Made by a program: the position numbers and the translations under genes. Shown here piece after piece: positions 35,023 to 43,732 of a stretch of 64,000 nucleotides of DNA. Origin of the DNA: Agromyces sp. Leaf222 (GTDB lineage Bacteria > Actinomycetota > Actinomycetes > Actinomycetales > Microbacteriaceae). The notes beneath the pieces were generated by a model, which ran no database searches, was not told the origin of the DNA, and was given only the letters and a program-made list of their open reading frames with translations. The stretch is taken from contig NZ_LMKQ01000004.1 of NCBI RefSeq assembly GCF_001421565.1, positions 1-64,000 on the forward strand, in the 5' to 3' direction. Position 1 is the first letter of the stretch; every line of letters begins with the position of its first letter.

Positions 35023-37710
35023 TCAACGCGCTTCGCCCTCGGGGGGCATGTCACCGGCGTCGAGGTTCCGGGGAGCCGGCTCAACGGCACCGAAGTGCAA
35101 GATGCGAGGGGCGCTACCCCGCCCCAGCGCGAAATATTCGCCAGTCTCTACGCGCACTTGCGGCTCGTCGCTGTCTTGGACATCTTCGAATACCCCGAGA
35201 GCGATGGATGTGCCTTCAACAGGCGAGAGGCCGACCTTCTGCTCTGGCTCGCGGCACGAGGTGAAAGTGCTGCGCCGATCGAAGAGGAATGCTTCGGCTT
35301 CAAGCACGACCGTCTCGATGTGTATTACGCGTTTCAGAGCCTCATTGAATTCGATCGAGTACCAATCTCGAGAGTCCTCAACGCCACCGTAGGGGGTTAT
35401 CAACACAAAGTGCTTGGCTTCGTCTCCGAGCTCATCGATCGCCTTTCGTATTGCGGAGGCCGTCGGCTCGAGAATGTCGGCGGGCAGTTCGCGGAGCTCA
35501 CTCACGATCTTCTGCTCCTCGCCCTCTACGAATCCCCGGGCGATCATTTGGCCAAGTTCCTTTGGATCGGCGTAGGTCTGGCTGAAAACTTCGTCCACGA
35601 GGTAATGCCTTGGGACCCGGAAATTCATTCCGAGAATAGGGCGCGACAAGTCGGCTGTATCTGGAGTTTCTTCCTCCGAGGGAATCAGTGCAGCCAGCCG
35701 TTGCCGCTCGTTCAAGGTCGCACGGAGGGCAGTTCGTAGCGTTTCAACTCGCGCTTCCGATAGCGGCTCGAGTGCCAGACGCTCATCCTCCGCGGCGTCC
35801 CACTCCGCGACGACTTCTGTAAGCCTCTGCTTGAGCCGCTCCTCGTCAGCACTCAGCACGCGGCCTTCATCGGCGAGAAGATTGAGGAACCGGTTGTACG
35901 TCGACGCCGTCTCTTGGTCTTCTGCCTGCGGTAAGCGCCCACGAGAGGAAGCAAGCGCGGACAGCTGCGCGCGATCGATATAGCGGGAGAGCTGAAGGGT
36001 CTGTGCGCGGTTGGATGCGGTTGTCTCAGACTCCCACCAATCCCACCGGCTAAACGGCGCAATGCCCCGTTCGGCCATGCGTCGAGCTGCGAGGATCTCC
36101 GCCAACGTGCCCCGCGGACTAACCGTCTCTCGAAGGCTTGGATCAGCCGGGCTGCGTGCGTCCCCCTTGTCTGCGAGGTAATCAAGCCATCCAGATAGCA
36201 CGAGTTGACCTGCTCGAACGTGAGATCGGCTTGAGCCTTGCCGATCGAACTCGAACAAGCCGCTGAGCTCTAGCGCTGCCATCTGGGCTGCGTCCGGCTT
36301 CTTTGCGTCGAGTGCCAGCTTGACTAGTTCGACCATTGCCCAAGCCCCCCGGGCCTGGAGGTCTTCTCGTTCCTCCGAGGCTTTGTAGGAATAAGCCGCC
36401 AAGTTCTGGACACAGGTGGTGATACGTGGTGGCACTGCGTCGAATTCGCGTCCTCCGTTCCGCAGCACGTCGAACCACAATCTCGTGAAACTTCGAAGGC
36501 ATTCGTCGACGTACTCCGCCGATCCCGTCCGAGGTGCTTCGAGGGCGCGAGTCATAGCCGCGCTGACAAATAGGTCGGCCACGCGGGGTGAGAGAAGCGC
36601 GTCCTGTTCGACCTCACCGATGCTGCGGAATAACCAGTCCCGCCGGGTGAACGACGTGCGTCGGGAGGGAGCCTTGTGTTCGGGGCCTGCGACCCAAACT
36701 CCCTGGACGATGTGCCCAAGGAGCTCCAAAGCTCGCTCAGCTGAGGCAAGGGCGCCCGATCGGAGATTCACGCCAATTGCATCCTTCAGGTTCGCGATCT
36801 CCCGATTGGTTTCCTCGTATGGGGTGACCGCCGTGGGGGGCTCGAACTCGATGCTTGATTGGAGAAGACGGACTACCCGGCCGTTCGTTGCTTCGTCGAG
36901 TCGATTCGATGTGATGACGCGGAAGGCCGTCTCTCCGAGCCTGGTGCGATCTCCCGGGTCAACATCGAGGGCGATTTGGGGTGGCGTGTATTGCTCGGCG
37001 GTACTGCTGACGGTCGAACTTTCCTCCGTGGCACGCAATGTGACGGAGTCGATCGCCTGTCGAACGATCTTGGCCTTGATGGCTTTGATGACGCGCCCAA
37101 CCTCCGGCACCGGCACCCTCAGCGTGGAGGTCGAGGCCTTGGGAATTCCCATGGTCCAGCCCGAAACAACGAGGTCATTTAGTTCGTGAGTCGCACCAGC
37201 ATGCTTGCGTGACGCTTCGTCGAGCCGATTAGACAGCGTCTCCACCAGCGCTTGACGCACTACTTCGTCAAGCTGGGATGGATGACCAAAGAGCTGCGTC
37301 AGCCTGACGGTTGACACCACCAGCATGACGACCGTTGGTATGAACCAGAAGGCGGATATGAAGATGACGCCGAGCATGCTTTGCAGCCAGATCGTCTCGA
37401 TAGCTATGACCGCGTTGGCTACGAGCCCTACACCGACGAACCGACTGGCTCCTACGTACTCCAACACTCGTCCTCGAGAGGCTCCGATGGCGAGGGGTGC
37501 CTCGGCAAAGAGCTGGGCCGCAATGGCTAGCCCGGCAAATCCCACCGACAAGAACGTCGTCTGGACCTGCCACAGAATCCCGTCACCGCCGCGTGCTGCG
37601 GGTAGATTCTCCAAGAGCCAAGCGGGATCGCCCGAATAGTGCGCCACGGCGAGCACCGTCACGCTCAGCACCAGAGCGCACGCGAGGAAGATAATGTCGC
37701 GCCACTTCAT
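35023..37710 (-). CDS. Unrecognised 895-residue protein with N-terminal four-helix membrane domain
   Basis: I do not recognise the family. Four hydrophobic segments lie at about residues 6-23, 47-68, 90-108 and 112-135; the second (WQVQTTFLSVGFAGLAIAAQLF) has a polar start. A long cytosolic part of about 750 residues follows, mostly helical, with a charged coiled-coil-like stretch near residues 630-690. The C-terminal segment FVLITPYGGVEDSRDWYSIEF resembles the start of a Rossmann-like or sensor domain, but no catalytic motif was seen. The ATG is at 37710. Codon use is visibly less GC-rich than in the flanking genes, indicating transfer. Upstream on the same strand is the 357-residue membrane protein, and the two may function together. 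Confidence 0.8.
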   Translation of the reverse strand: MKWRDIIFLACALVLSVTVLAVAHYSGDPAWLLENLPAARGGDGILWQVQTTFLSVGFAGLAIAAQLFAEAPLAIGASRGRVLEYVGASRFVGVGLVANAVIAIETIWLQSMLGVIFISAFWFIPTVVMLVVSTVRLTQLFGHPSQLDEVVRQALVETLSNRLDEASRKHAGATHELNDLVVSGWTMGIPKASTSTLRVPVPEVGRVIKAIKAKIVRQAIDSVTLRATEESSTVSSTAEQYTPPQIALDVDPGDRTRLGETAFRVITSNRLDEATNGRVVRLLQSSIEFEPPTAVTPYEETNREIANLKDAIGVNLRSGALASAERALELLGHIVQGVWVAGPEHKAPSRRTSFTRRDWLFRSIGEVEQDALLSPRVADLFVSAAMTRALEAPRTGSAEYVDECLRSFTRLWFDVLRNGGREFDAVPPRITTCVQNLAAYSYKASEEREDLQARGAWAMVELVKLALDAKKPDAAQMAALELSGLFEFDRQGSSRSHVRAGQLVLSGWLDYLADKGDARSPADPSLRETVSPRGTLAEILAARRMAERGIAPFSRWDWWESETTASNRAQTLQLSRYIDRAQLSALASSRGRLPQAEDQETASTYNRFLNLLADEGRVLSADEERLKQRLTEVVAEWDAAEDERLALEPLSEARVETLRTALRATLNERQRLAALIPSEEETPDTADLSRPILGMNFRVPRHYLVDEVFSQTYADPKELGQMIARGFVEGEEQKIVSELRELPADILEPTASAIRKAIDELGDEAKHFVLITPYGGVEDSRDWYSIEFNEALKRVIHIETVVLEAEAFLFDRRSTFTSCREPEQKVGLSPVEGTSIALGVFEDVQDSDEPQVRVETGEYFALGRGSAPRILHFGAVEPAPRNLDAGDMPPEGEAR

Positions 37711-38049
37711 GCCGACAGATCACCTTCAACAACCGCTTTTTGGGGCACGACGCGACACTACAGGAGCCGTTGATCGGTTCCACCGGTGGGTAATTGCTCC
37801 AGTTGCTTGAGGGCAGGCGTTCCGAGGTCGGCGACTCAGTATGCGGTTCGGGCAACCGGGACAGACGGATCGCCGCTGATGCAGCGCGCGCAATCCGCGA
37901 GCCGGGTCACGTAGCTCTGGTGTGAGTCCTTCAACGCCGTCGGGGTGATCCACCGCGGCGGATCGTCGAGGCCGCGAGTTGCCGTTCACCGCGTGGTGCG
38001 GTCACATTTGACAAAGCATCGCTGTGATACTGGACCATCGCGTATTGCA
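37711..38049. other. 339-base gap between the two island genes
   Basis: Short open frames on both strands are present but lack ribosome-binding sites or recognisable sequence. CCATCGCGT at 38036-38044 matches nine bases of the tRNA 3' end, too short to call an attachment site. Nothing else was recognised. Confidence 0.45.
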
Positions 38050-39123
38050 TCACCACTTGTGCAGATGGAACGGTTTGCCACGGACGAGTCGACCGGATCG
38101 CGTGATGGCCAAATCCCAGGCTTCTTGATCTAAGCCGGGCGGCGGATTCGGGGGGAGTTCCTCCCCCTTCACTTGATTGGTGCCGGTGACGTAGCTGCCG
38201 AAAGAACTTGCTGGCACGACGACTCCGTGGTCCTTGACCTCGACGCCGGCCTTTGTGGTCACCCACCCATTGGTGATCATTTCGAGCACGGTTGCGCCGC
38301 TCATCCATGCACCGTCGTCCTTCTGACGTGCAGATACTGAGTCCAGCAGGACGGAACTGAGGTTCGCGAAGAATGCTTCAGGCGACATGGAGTGCGCAGC
38401 CTCTGCCTGTCCGTGTCGCGTCATGTCCGCGGCCAATTCCGCGAACACGGTTTCAGCCGCGACACCTTGATCCCACGTGCCGCGCGCCATGCCGAACTCG
38501 CCGGAAATGTGGGCGACATCCAGGAACTCCGCCGCGTCGTCCGTAGCTGGGTGAAACGTTATCTGAATCCGTGGAGAACTCGGCGAAGCGCCTGCTGGCA
38601 CCGTGATCCGGGCAGAGCCCGCCTGTCCGTCTCCTCCTGCAATGGCATTGATGTCTCTTGCAGCCACCAGCCCCTCGCGGGTTGACTCGAATGTCGGCAG
38701 CGTCGCGACGCGCTCGGCAGCGGCCAAGCGCCCACTCGCAGCACTACCAGCACTTGCGTTGAACTTTTCGTCAAGTTCGTCGAGTCGCGGCGTGATCGCC
38801 TCCGTCACTCGGTTCGCCGCGTCTTCAGCCGCCTTCTCCGCGGCGGTGCTGACCGCCAAAGCGTTCTCAGTGCGTACCTGACGAACGATGACGCGCTCAA
38901 ACCAGACTAACAACGCGGCGAGAAGAAGCGATGTCCCGACGTTTACACAGACACCTGACCAGAACGAGGCGGCATCGCTGCGCAGGGCCGTTTCGGCGTA
39001 GGCGATCATCTTGCCGAGATGTACGCAGACAGCGCCCAAGAGCAGAAACAGCGCGACGAGCCACCACCGAACCGCTACTTTGGGCTGCTTGCCCGCACCC
39101 TTCGGGTCGTGAGGTTTAGACAT
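38050..39123 (-). CDS. Unrecognised 357-residue protein with two membrane helices and a coiled coil
   Basis: I do not recognise the family. A charged N-terminus precedes membrane segments at about residues 19-36 and 56-76, then an alanine- and glutamate-rich helix (80-122) that looks like a coiled coil. A soluble domain follows, with ITFHPATDDAAEFLDVAHISGEFG and SSVLLDSVSARQKDDGAWMSGATVLEMITNGW. The topology suggests a membrane-tethered sensor or effector. Codon use matches the 895-residue neighbour and differs from the chromosome. The ATG is at 39123. The order on the transcript is this gene then the 895-residue gene, with 339 bases between. Confidence 0.75.
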   Translation of the reverse strand: MSKPHDPKGAGKQPKVAVRWWLVALFLLLGAVCVHLGKMIAYAETALRSDAASFWSGVCVNVGTSLLLAALLVWFERVIVRQVRTENALAVSTAAEKAAEDAANRVTEAITPRLDELDEKFNASAGSAASGRLAAAERVATLPTFESTREGLVAARDINAIAGGDGQAGSARITVPAGASPSSPRIQITFHPATDDAAEFLDVAHISGEFGMARGTWDQGVAAETVFAELAADMTRHGQAEAAHSMSPEAFFANLSSVLLDSVSARQKDDGAWMSGATVLEMITNGWVTTKAGVEVKDHGVVVPASSFGSYVTGTNQVKGEELPPNPPPGLDQEAWDLAITRSGRLVRGKPFHLHKW

Positions 39124-39287
39124 GATTAGACGATAGGGACTCGCGCCGACACGTCAGCGCGGGAAGGATTGCGCTATCGGTATAGACCTGCCTCCGGTGT
39201 CCTCCTGGGGGCGGTGTCTCGACTGAAGTTGGTCTCGTCTGCCAGGAACCATGATCGGGGCGACCCTGTTCGGCAATCGAGCCGAGC

Positions 39288-40406
39288 TCAGGCGAAGCGT
39301 GCGAGGCGGAACGGCTCCGGGGAGGTGCGGCCCTCGGCGAGGTCCGCGAGCACGCGGCCGATCGCGGGCGTGAACTTGAAGCCGTGGCCGGAGAAGCCGG
39401 CGGCCACGACGAGCGGGCCGACGGCGTCGAGTACGAAGACCGAGTCGGGGCTCGTCGTGTAGGTGCAGCTGATGGCGCGTGCGGCGTCGGCGTCGGCTCC
39501 GGGGATCCACTCGCGCACGTAGCGGCGGAGGGCCTCGAACTGCACGGGCTCGGCCGTGAAGTCGCGGCGGTCGGGGTCGACGACGGGTCCGGTGCCGTGC
39601 CAGCCGGCCTTGACGCCCTCGCCGGGCGTGAGCATGCCGTAGACGCCCGAGTACCACCACTCGTCGCCGGGCCCGGGGCGGTGGTTGAAGCCGGGCCATT
39701 CGAACGAGGTGTCGATCACGGCGAAGTGTCCGGGCTGCTCCTGCGTGACGACGAGCTCTGGCAGCGGCAGCAGGCCGCCGACGAGCTTCGAGGTCCAGGC
39801 GCCGGCGGCGACGATCACGCGACGGGCGGTGAACGTGGCTGCCTCGCCGGCGTCGTCGTCGAGCGTGACCTCGACGCGGTCGTCGTCGAGCACGCGGATG
39901 CCGCGCACGGGCGCCTCGTGGCGCACCTCGGCGCCTCGGGCGGCGGCCGCCTGCTGCAGCGCGCGCACCGATGCGTCGGCGTTCAGCCGCCCGGCGGTGG
40001 GCGTGTGCAGCACGCGGGTCGTGAAGCGGAGACCTGGCCAGCGCTCACCCGCCTCGGAGGCGGGCAGAAACTCGCTCGGGATGCCGACGGCCCCGAGTGC
40101 CGCATGCACGGCGTCGAGGTCGGGGTGGTCGCCGTGGTTCACGATGCCGACCTGGGCGAGCAGGCTCGTGCCGGTCTCGGCCTCGAGCTCCCGCCACTGC
40201 CGGCCCGCCTCGACGAGCAGGGCGACGTGTGCGGCATCCGCGTACGAGACGTTGAAGTTGCGGCTCGCACCGTGCGAGGCGCCGCTGGCGTGCCCCTCGG
40301 CGAAGCGCTCGAGCAGCAGCACGTCGCGCCCGCGTGAGGCGAGCTGCCAGGCGGCGGCCGAGCCCATGGCGCCGCCGCCGACGACGATGACGTCGTGATC
40401 GGTCAT
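39288..40406 (-). CDS. FAD-dependent oxidoreductase, sarcosine oxidase/N-methyltryptophan oxidase type
   Basis: A 372-residue flavoprotein of the monomeric sarcosine oxidase (SolA) family that oxidises secondary amines to an aldehyde and H2O2. The FAD-binding Rossmann motif DVIVVGGGAMGSAAAWQLASRG spans residues 4-25 and is followed by LLERF. ASHGASRNF is family-typical, and near the C-terminus VVAAGFSGHGFKFTPAIGRVLADLA carries the GHGFK element. The ATG overlaps the tandem-GNAT stop (ATGA). It is the last gene of the leftward operon. The covalent-FAD Cys position was not identified with certainty. Specificity (sarcosine, methyltryptophan or another N-alkyl amino acid) is open. Confidence 0.9.
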   Translation of the reverse strand: MTDHDVIVVGGGAMGSAAAWQLASRGRDVLLLERFAEGHASGASHGASRNFNVSYADAAHVALLVEAGRQWRELEAETGTSLLAQVGIVNHGDHPDLDAVHAALGAVGIPSEFLPASEAGERWPGLRFTTRVLHTPTAGRLNADASVRALQQAAAARGAEVRHEAPVRGIRVLDDDRVEVTLDDDAGEAATFTARRVIVAAGAWTSKLVGGLLPLPELVVTQEQPGHFAVIDTSFEWPGFNHRPGPGDEWWYSGVYGMLTPGEGVKAGWHGTGPVVDPDRRDFTAEPVQFEALRRYVREWIPGADADAARAISCTYTTSPDSVFVLDAVGPLVVAAGFSGHGFKFTPAIGRVLADLAEGRTSPEPFRLARFA

Positions 40407-41512
40407 GCGGCGAGCCCGCGAGTGCGCACCGCGGTGGGCACGTCGATCGTGAACGCGAAGAGCTGGATGCGGCGGTCGCCCTCGACGATCACGTGCTCGC
40501 GCTCGGGCAGGCGGGCGAACCCGAGGCGGCCGTAAAGGCGGTGCGCGCCGGTCATCTGCTCGCCGCTGTTCATGACGACGCGGTCGAGTCCGCGCAGGCG
40601 GGCGAGCTCGATGGCGAGGCGGGTGAGGGCCTCGCCGATGCCGCGTCCGCGCGCGGGCGGGTCGACGGCGAGCAGGCGGAAGTCGAGTTCGCCGGGCTGG
40701 GCGAGCGGCGAGATCGTGCTGCCGCGACGGGGCGTCGCGACGCTGCCAAGCAGTTCGCCGGTCGCCGGATCGGCGGCGACCCACACCTGGTGCTCGCGGG
40801 CGCGCGGGGCGACATCGGCGATCGAGGCGCGGTAGCCGTCGGTCAGGTCGTACGCGTAGTCGTAGGCGCGCAGCGACAGGGCGCCGACGGCCTCGAGTTC
40901 GTCGTCGCGCACGAGCCTGATCACGAGGTCGTCGCGGTCGCGCAGCGGCAGGCGGTAGTCGACGTGGTCGATGCGGTCTTCGGATGCCGCGGCATCCGTC
41001 TCAGGCACCTGCACCGCGCCGGCCGACGTGAAGCGCTCGTAGCCGAGCCGCTCGTAGAGCCGCTGCGAGGTGAAGTTCAGGGTCCCGGTGTCGAGCACGA
41101 CGGCGGGTGCGCCCCACGTGAGCGCCTCCTCCTGTGCGGCGAGGGCGAGGGCCTCGCCGATGCCGCGTCCGCGGGCCTCGGGGGCGACGCCCAGCAGGCG
41201 GAGCTCCGCCTCGTCGCCGGTCGCGAGGCGCGCCTGCGCGGAGTCGGCCCGCACCAGGCTCACGGTGCCGAGGAGGCGGCCGCCCGCGGCATCCGCTCGC
41301 CCGGATTCGTTTTCGGGCTCGTGCTCGACGGCGACGAGCACCGCGCCGTCGGCCGCGCGTTCGGCGACCGCGTTCACGAGCGCGCGCCGCTCGGCCGAGA
41401 CGGGCAGGTGGCCATACGGCCCCGTCGCGAACGCGAGATCGGTGAGCGCGACCACGGCCGGGTACTCCTCGGGTCGCGCGGCGCGGATCGTGAACGCGGT
41501 CGCCGCGCCCAT
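40403..41512 (-). CDS. Tandem GNAT acetyltransferase (two domains)
   Basis: A 369-residue protein with two GNAT domains in series. Domain 1 has its acetyl-CoA loop in APEARGRGIGEALALAAQEEA (about residues 110-130) and domain 2 in DPPARGRGIGEALTRLAIELA (about 297-317). Both keep the RGxGxG/A motif, so both could bind acetyl-CoA. Each domain ends in the usual RLYERLGYERF or RLYGRLGFARL segment. It overlaps the upstream luciferase-like gene (TGATG) and the downstream oxidase gene (ATGA). It probably N-acetylates an amine or amino acid in the cluster's pathway. Confidence 0.9.
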   Translation of the reverse strand: MGAATAFTIRAARPEEYPAVVALTDLAFATGPYGHLPVSAERRALVNAVAERAADGAVLVAVEHEPENESGRADAAGGRLLGTVSLVRADSAQARLATGDEAELRLLGVAPEARGRGIGEALALAAQEEALTWGAPAVVLDTGTLNFTSQRLYERLGYERFTSAGAVQVPETDAAASEDRIDHVDYRLPLRDRDDLVIRLVRDDELEAVGALSLRAYDYAYDLTDGYRASIADVAPRAREHQVWVAADPATGELLGSVATPRRGSTISPLAQPGELDFRLLAVDPPARGRGIGEALTRLAIELARLRGLDRVVMNSGEQMTGAHRLYGRLGFARLPEREHVIVEGDRRIQLFAFTIDVPTAVRTRGLAA

Positions 41513-42672
41513 CAGGCGGCCGCCGTCTCGAGCACGCCGGCCGTCGCGGCGGCGCCCGTCGACTCGACGATCGCCGCGGCATCCGTCTCGGAACCGCCCG
41601 CGAAGGCCGGACGGGCCGCGTACGGGTCGCCCTCGCCCCAGAGGGTCGTCGGAAACTCGCGCCGCAGCACCGGGAACACCTCGGAGGCGAGGCGGTCGAG
41701 CTGCTCGTGCTGCTGCTCGATCGGCAGCGTCGTCGGCAGGCTCACCGACTGCAGGTCGTGACCGAAGGTCTCGTGGAACCGGCCGATCTTGTCGATGACC
41801 TGCTGGGGGCTGCCCACGAGCGCGGGGCCCTCGGCGATCGCGTGATCGATGTCGCGGAAGGGGGTGTTGTTGCCTGGAACATTGGTCGCTGCCACCAAAG
41901 CATCGTAGACGGGACCGTAGAGCTCCTTGGCCTGCTGCGTCGTATCCGCCAGGTAGAGCGAGCCTGATCCGGCGCCGACGTAGGCGTAGCGGGGGTCGTG
42001 GCCGTGCCTGGCGTATTCGTCGCGGTAGTGCCGCACGAGCACTGCGTAGTTCTGCAGCGGCTGGATCGCGTTGGCGCTGAAGAGGGGGTCGCCCCACTTC
42101 GCCGCGAGGGCCGCGGAGGCGAGCGTCGTCGCCGAGCCGTGCCACACGCGGGGCGCGCCGGCGAAGGGCCGGGGGAGCGTCGTCGTCGCGTGCTGCGCGC
42201 GCGTGTACGGCGTCGCCGCCCACTCGACGTCGGTCTCGCGCCAGAGGCGGCGCAGTAACGCGTACTTGTCGGCGAGGAGCTCCCACTGGTCGTCGATCTC
42301 GAGCCCGAACAGCGGGAACTGCGCGGCCTCGTTGCCCTTGCCGATGGTCAGCTCGAGCCGGCCGCGCGAGAGCTGGTCGATCGTCGCGTAGTCCTCGGCG
42401 ACCCGCACCGGGTCGAGCACCGAGAGCACCGTGACGCCCGTGTGCAGGCGGATGCGCGAGGTCGTGGCGGCGATCGCGCCGAGCAGCACCGTCGGCGAGG
42501 ACGACAGGAAGTGCCCGGCGTGGCGCTCGCCGACCGAGAACGCATCGAATCCGAGGCGCTCGGCCCGGCGGGCGGACTCCACGGTCTGGTCGAGCCGTTC
42601 CGCGGCGCTCACGAGCCGCCCGGTGACGGGGTTCTCGACGTGGGGGACGATGTCGAGCAGCTGGAACCGCAT
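41512..42672 (-). CDS. Luciferase-like FMN-dependent monooxygenase (CE1758-like subfamily)
   Basis: A 386-residue TIM-barrel flavin oxidoreductase. It starts MRFQLLDIVPHVENPVTG and has FDAFSVGERHAGHFLSSSP, TGVTVLSVLDPVRVAEDYATIDQLSRGRLELTIGKGNE and APRVWHGSATT, features of bacterial luciferase-like enzymes using FMNH2. The wording resembles the subfamily named for C. efficiens CE1758. It follows the DUF1684 gene by three bases and overlaps the GNAT gene. The substrate is unknown. Confidence 0.88.
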   Translation of the reverse strand: MRFQLLDIVPHVENPVTGRLVSAAERLDQTVESARRAERLGFDAFSVGERHAGHFLSSSPTVLLGAIAATTSRIRLHTGVTVLSVLDPVRVAEDYATIDQLSRGRLELTIGKGNEAAQFPLFGLEIDDQWELLADKYALLRRLWRETDVEWAATPYTRAQHATTTLPRPFAGAPRVWHGSATTLASAALAAKWGDPLFSANAIQPLQNYAVLVRHYRDEYARHGHDPRYAYVGAGSGSLYLADTTQQAKELYGPVYDALVAATNVPGNNTPFRDIDHAIAEGPALVGSPQQVIDKIGRFHETFGHDLQSVSLPTTLPIEQQHEQLDRLASEVFPVLRREFPTTLWGEGDPYAARPAFAGGSETDAAAIVESTGAAATAGVLETAAA

Positions 42673-42675
42673 GGC

Positions 42676-43614
42676 TCAGACCGCCGTGCTCGTGGCAGCC
42701 GTGCTCGTCGCCTCCGTGCTCGTCGCCTCGACCCGCGCGAGCGGGGTCTTCTCTCCGGCCTCGATGCCGACCGGCAGGCGGTTGCCGGCGGGCGGCAGGG
42801 GGCAGGTGGCGTAGTCGGTGTAGGCGCACGGCAGGTTCACGGCGCGGTTGAAGTCGAGCAGCACGGTGCCGTCTTCGGTGGGCGCGTCGATCGCGAGGCT
42901 GCGGTTCGCGGCGTACGTGGTGAGCCCGCTCGTGGCATCCGTGAACAGCACGAAGAGGCTGCCGGGCTCCTTGCCGTTGAACGCGATCAGGTGGAAGGCC
43001 TCGCCGCGCAGCACGAACTCGACCTCGCCCGGCGCCTCGTAGACGTGCTGCAGGCCCTCGACCGCGGCGTCGACCGTGACCTCGCGCGGCTCGTCATACG
43101 GCACGAACCGGCCGAGGGCGAGCCAGCGCGGGTTCGGCAGGTACGTGGGCGTGCCCGAGTAGGCCGCGAGGAACGGGAACGCCGGGTCGCGCGGGCGCAC
43201 GATGTCGTTGCCGCCGCGGCGTGCGAGCTCGATCGCGAGCTCGCCCGAGCGGAGCGTGAGGCCCCCACGCTCGGGGATGGGGCCGAACTCGTGGCGCCCA
43301 TCGAGCGCGACGCCGTCGAGCTCGAGCACCTCGCCCTCGTCGAGTTCGACGACGGGGCCGGCGTCGCTCGTCGACCAGCGACCCGGTGCGCCGTCGAGAC
43401 GCTGCGGTTCGGCGCCGAGCCAGTGCAGGCCCGTGACGGCGAGGAAGCCGTGCCCGCTTGCCCGGGCTGCCTCGTGTGCGCGGTGCCACTCCTCCCACTC
43501 GCGGGCGAAGGCGGCGCGGTCGATGGGCGCGGCGAGGGCGGCGGCGGGTGCGTCGGCGGATGTCGCGGCGGGGGCTGCTGCGGCGGAGTTCGAAGTGGTC
43601 AGCGTGTCGGTCAT
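42676..43614 (-). CDS. DUF1684 domain-containing protein
   Basis: A 312-residue cytosolic protein. FAREWEEWHRAHEAARASGHGFLAVTGLHWL and the C-terminal block LDFNRAVNLPCAYTDYATCPLPPAGNRLPVGIEAGEK are the DUF1684 signatures. The latter carries Cys residues in a conserved NPPCAYT-like motif. Function is unknown; family members often neighbour flavin oxidoreductases and sulphur genes. The C-terminus contains 15-base near-repeats encoding ATSTEATSTAATSTAV. The 118-base gap before it probably holds a promoter. Confidence 0.85.
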   Translation of the reverse strand: MTDTLTTSNSAAAAPAATSADAPAAALAAPIDRAAFAREWEEWHRAHEAARASGHGFLAVTGLHWLGAEPQRLDGAPGRWSTSDAGPVVELDEGEVLELDGVALDGRHEFGPIPERGGLTLRSGELAIELARRGGNDIVRPRDPAFPFLAAYSGTPTYLPNPRWLALGRFVPYDEPREVTVDAAVEGLQHVYEAPGEVEFVLRGEAFHLIAFNGKEPGSLFVLFTDATSGLTTYAANRSLAIDAPTEDGTVLLDFNRAVNLPCAYTDYATCPLPPAGNRLPVGIEAGEKTPLARVEATSTEATSTAATSTAV

Positions 43615-43732
43615 GTGGGAAGACTAGGCAGGTCGCAAGGCGGTTCCGGAGGTCGTGACGGCAGGTTTCGGGCGGGCGTCACGGGGCGTAACCGCGGGCG
43701 GCTCGACCGGCCGGAATTGGTCGCTCGACGGC

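Noticed and set aside
34899..35090. Possible integrase remnant next to the tRNA
   Set aside because: 63 codons with no integrase catalytic residues; only a short AATGGCACA repeat is present.
34945..35739. Rightward 264-codon frame in the island
   Set aside because: Antisense to the 895-residue gene, which has plausible membrane helices and start.
38036..38044. CCATCGCGT matching the tRNA 3' end as an attachment site
   Set aside because: Nine bases is too short, and it lies inside the island, not at its right edge.
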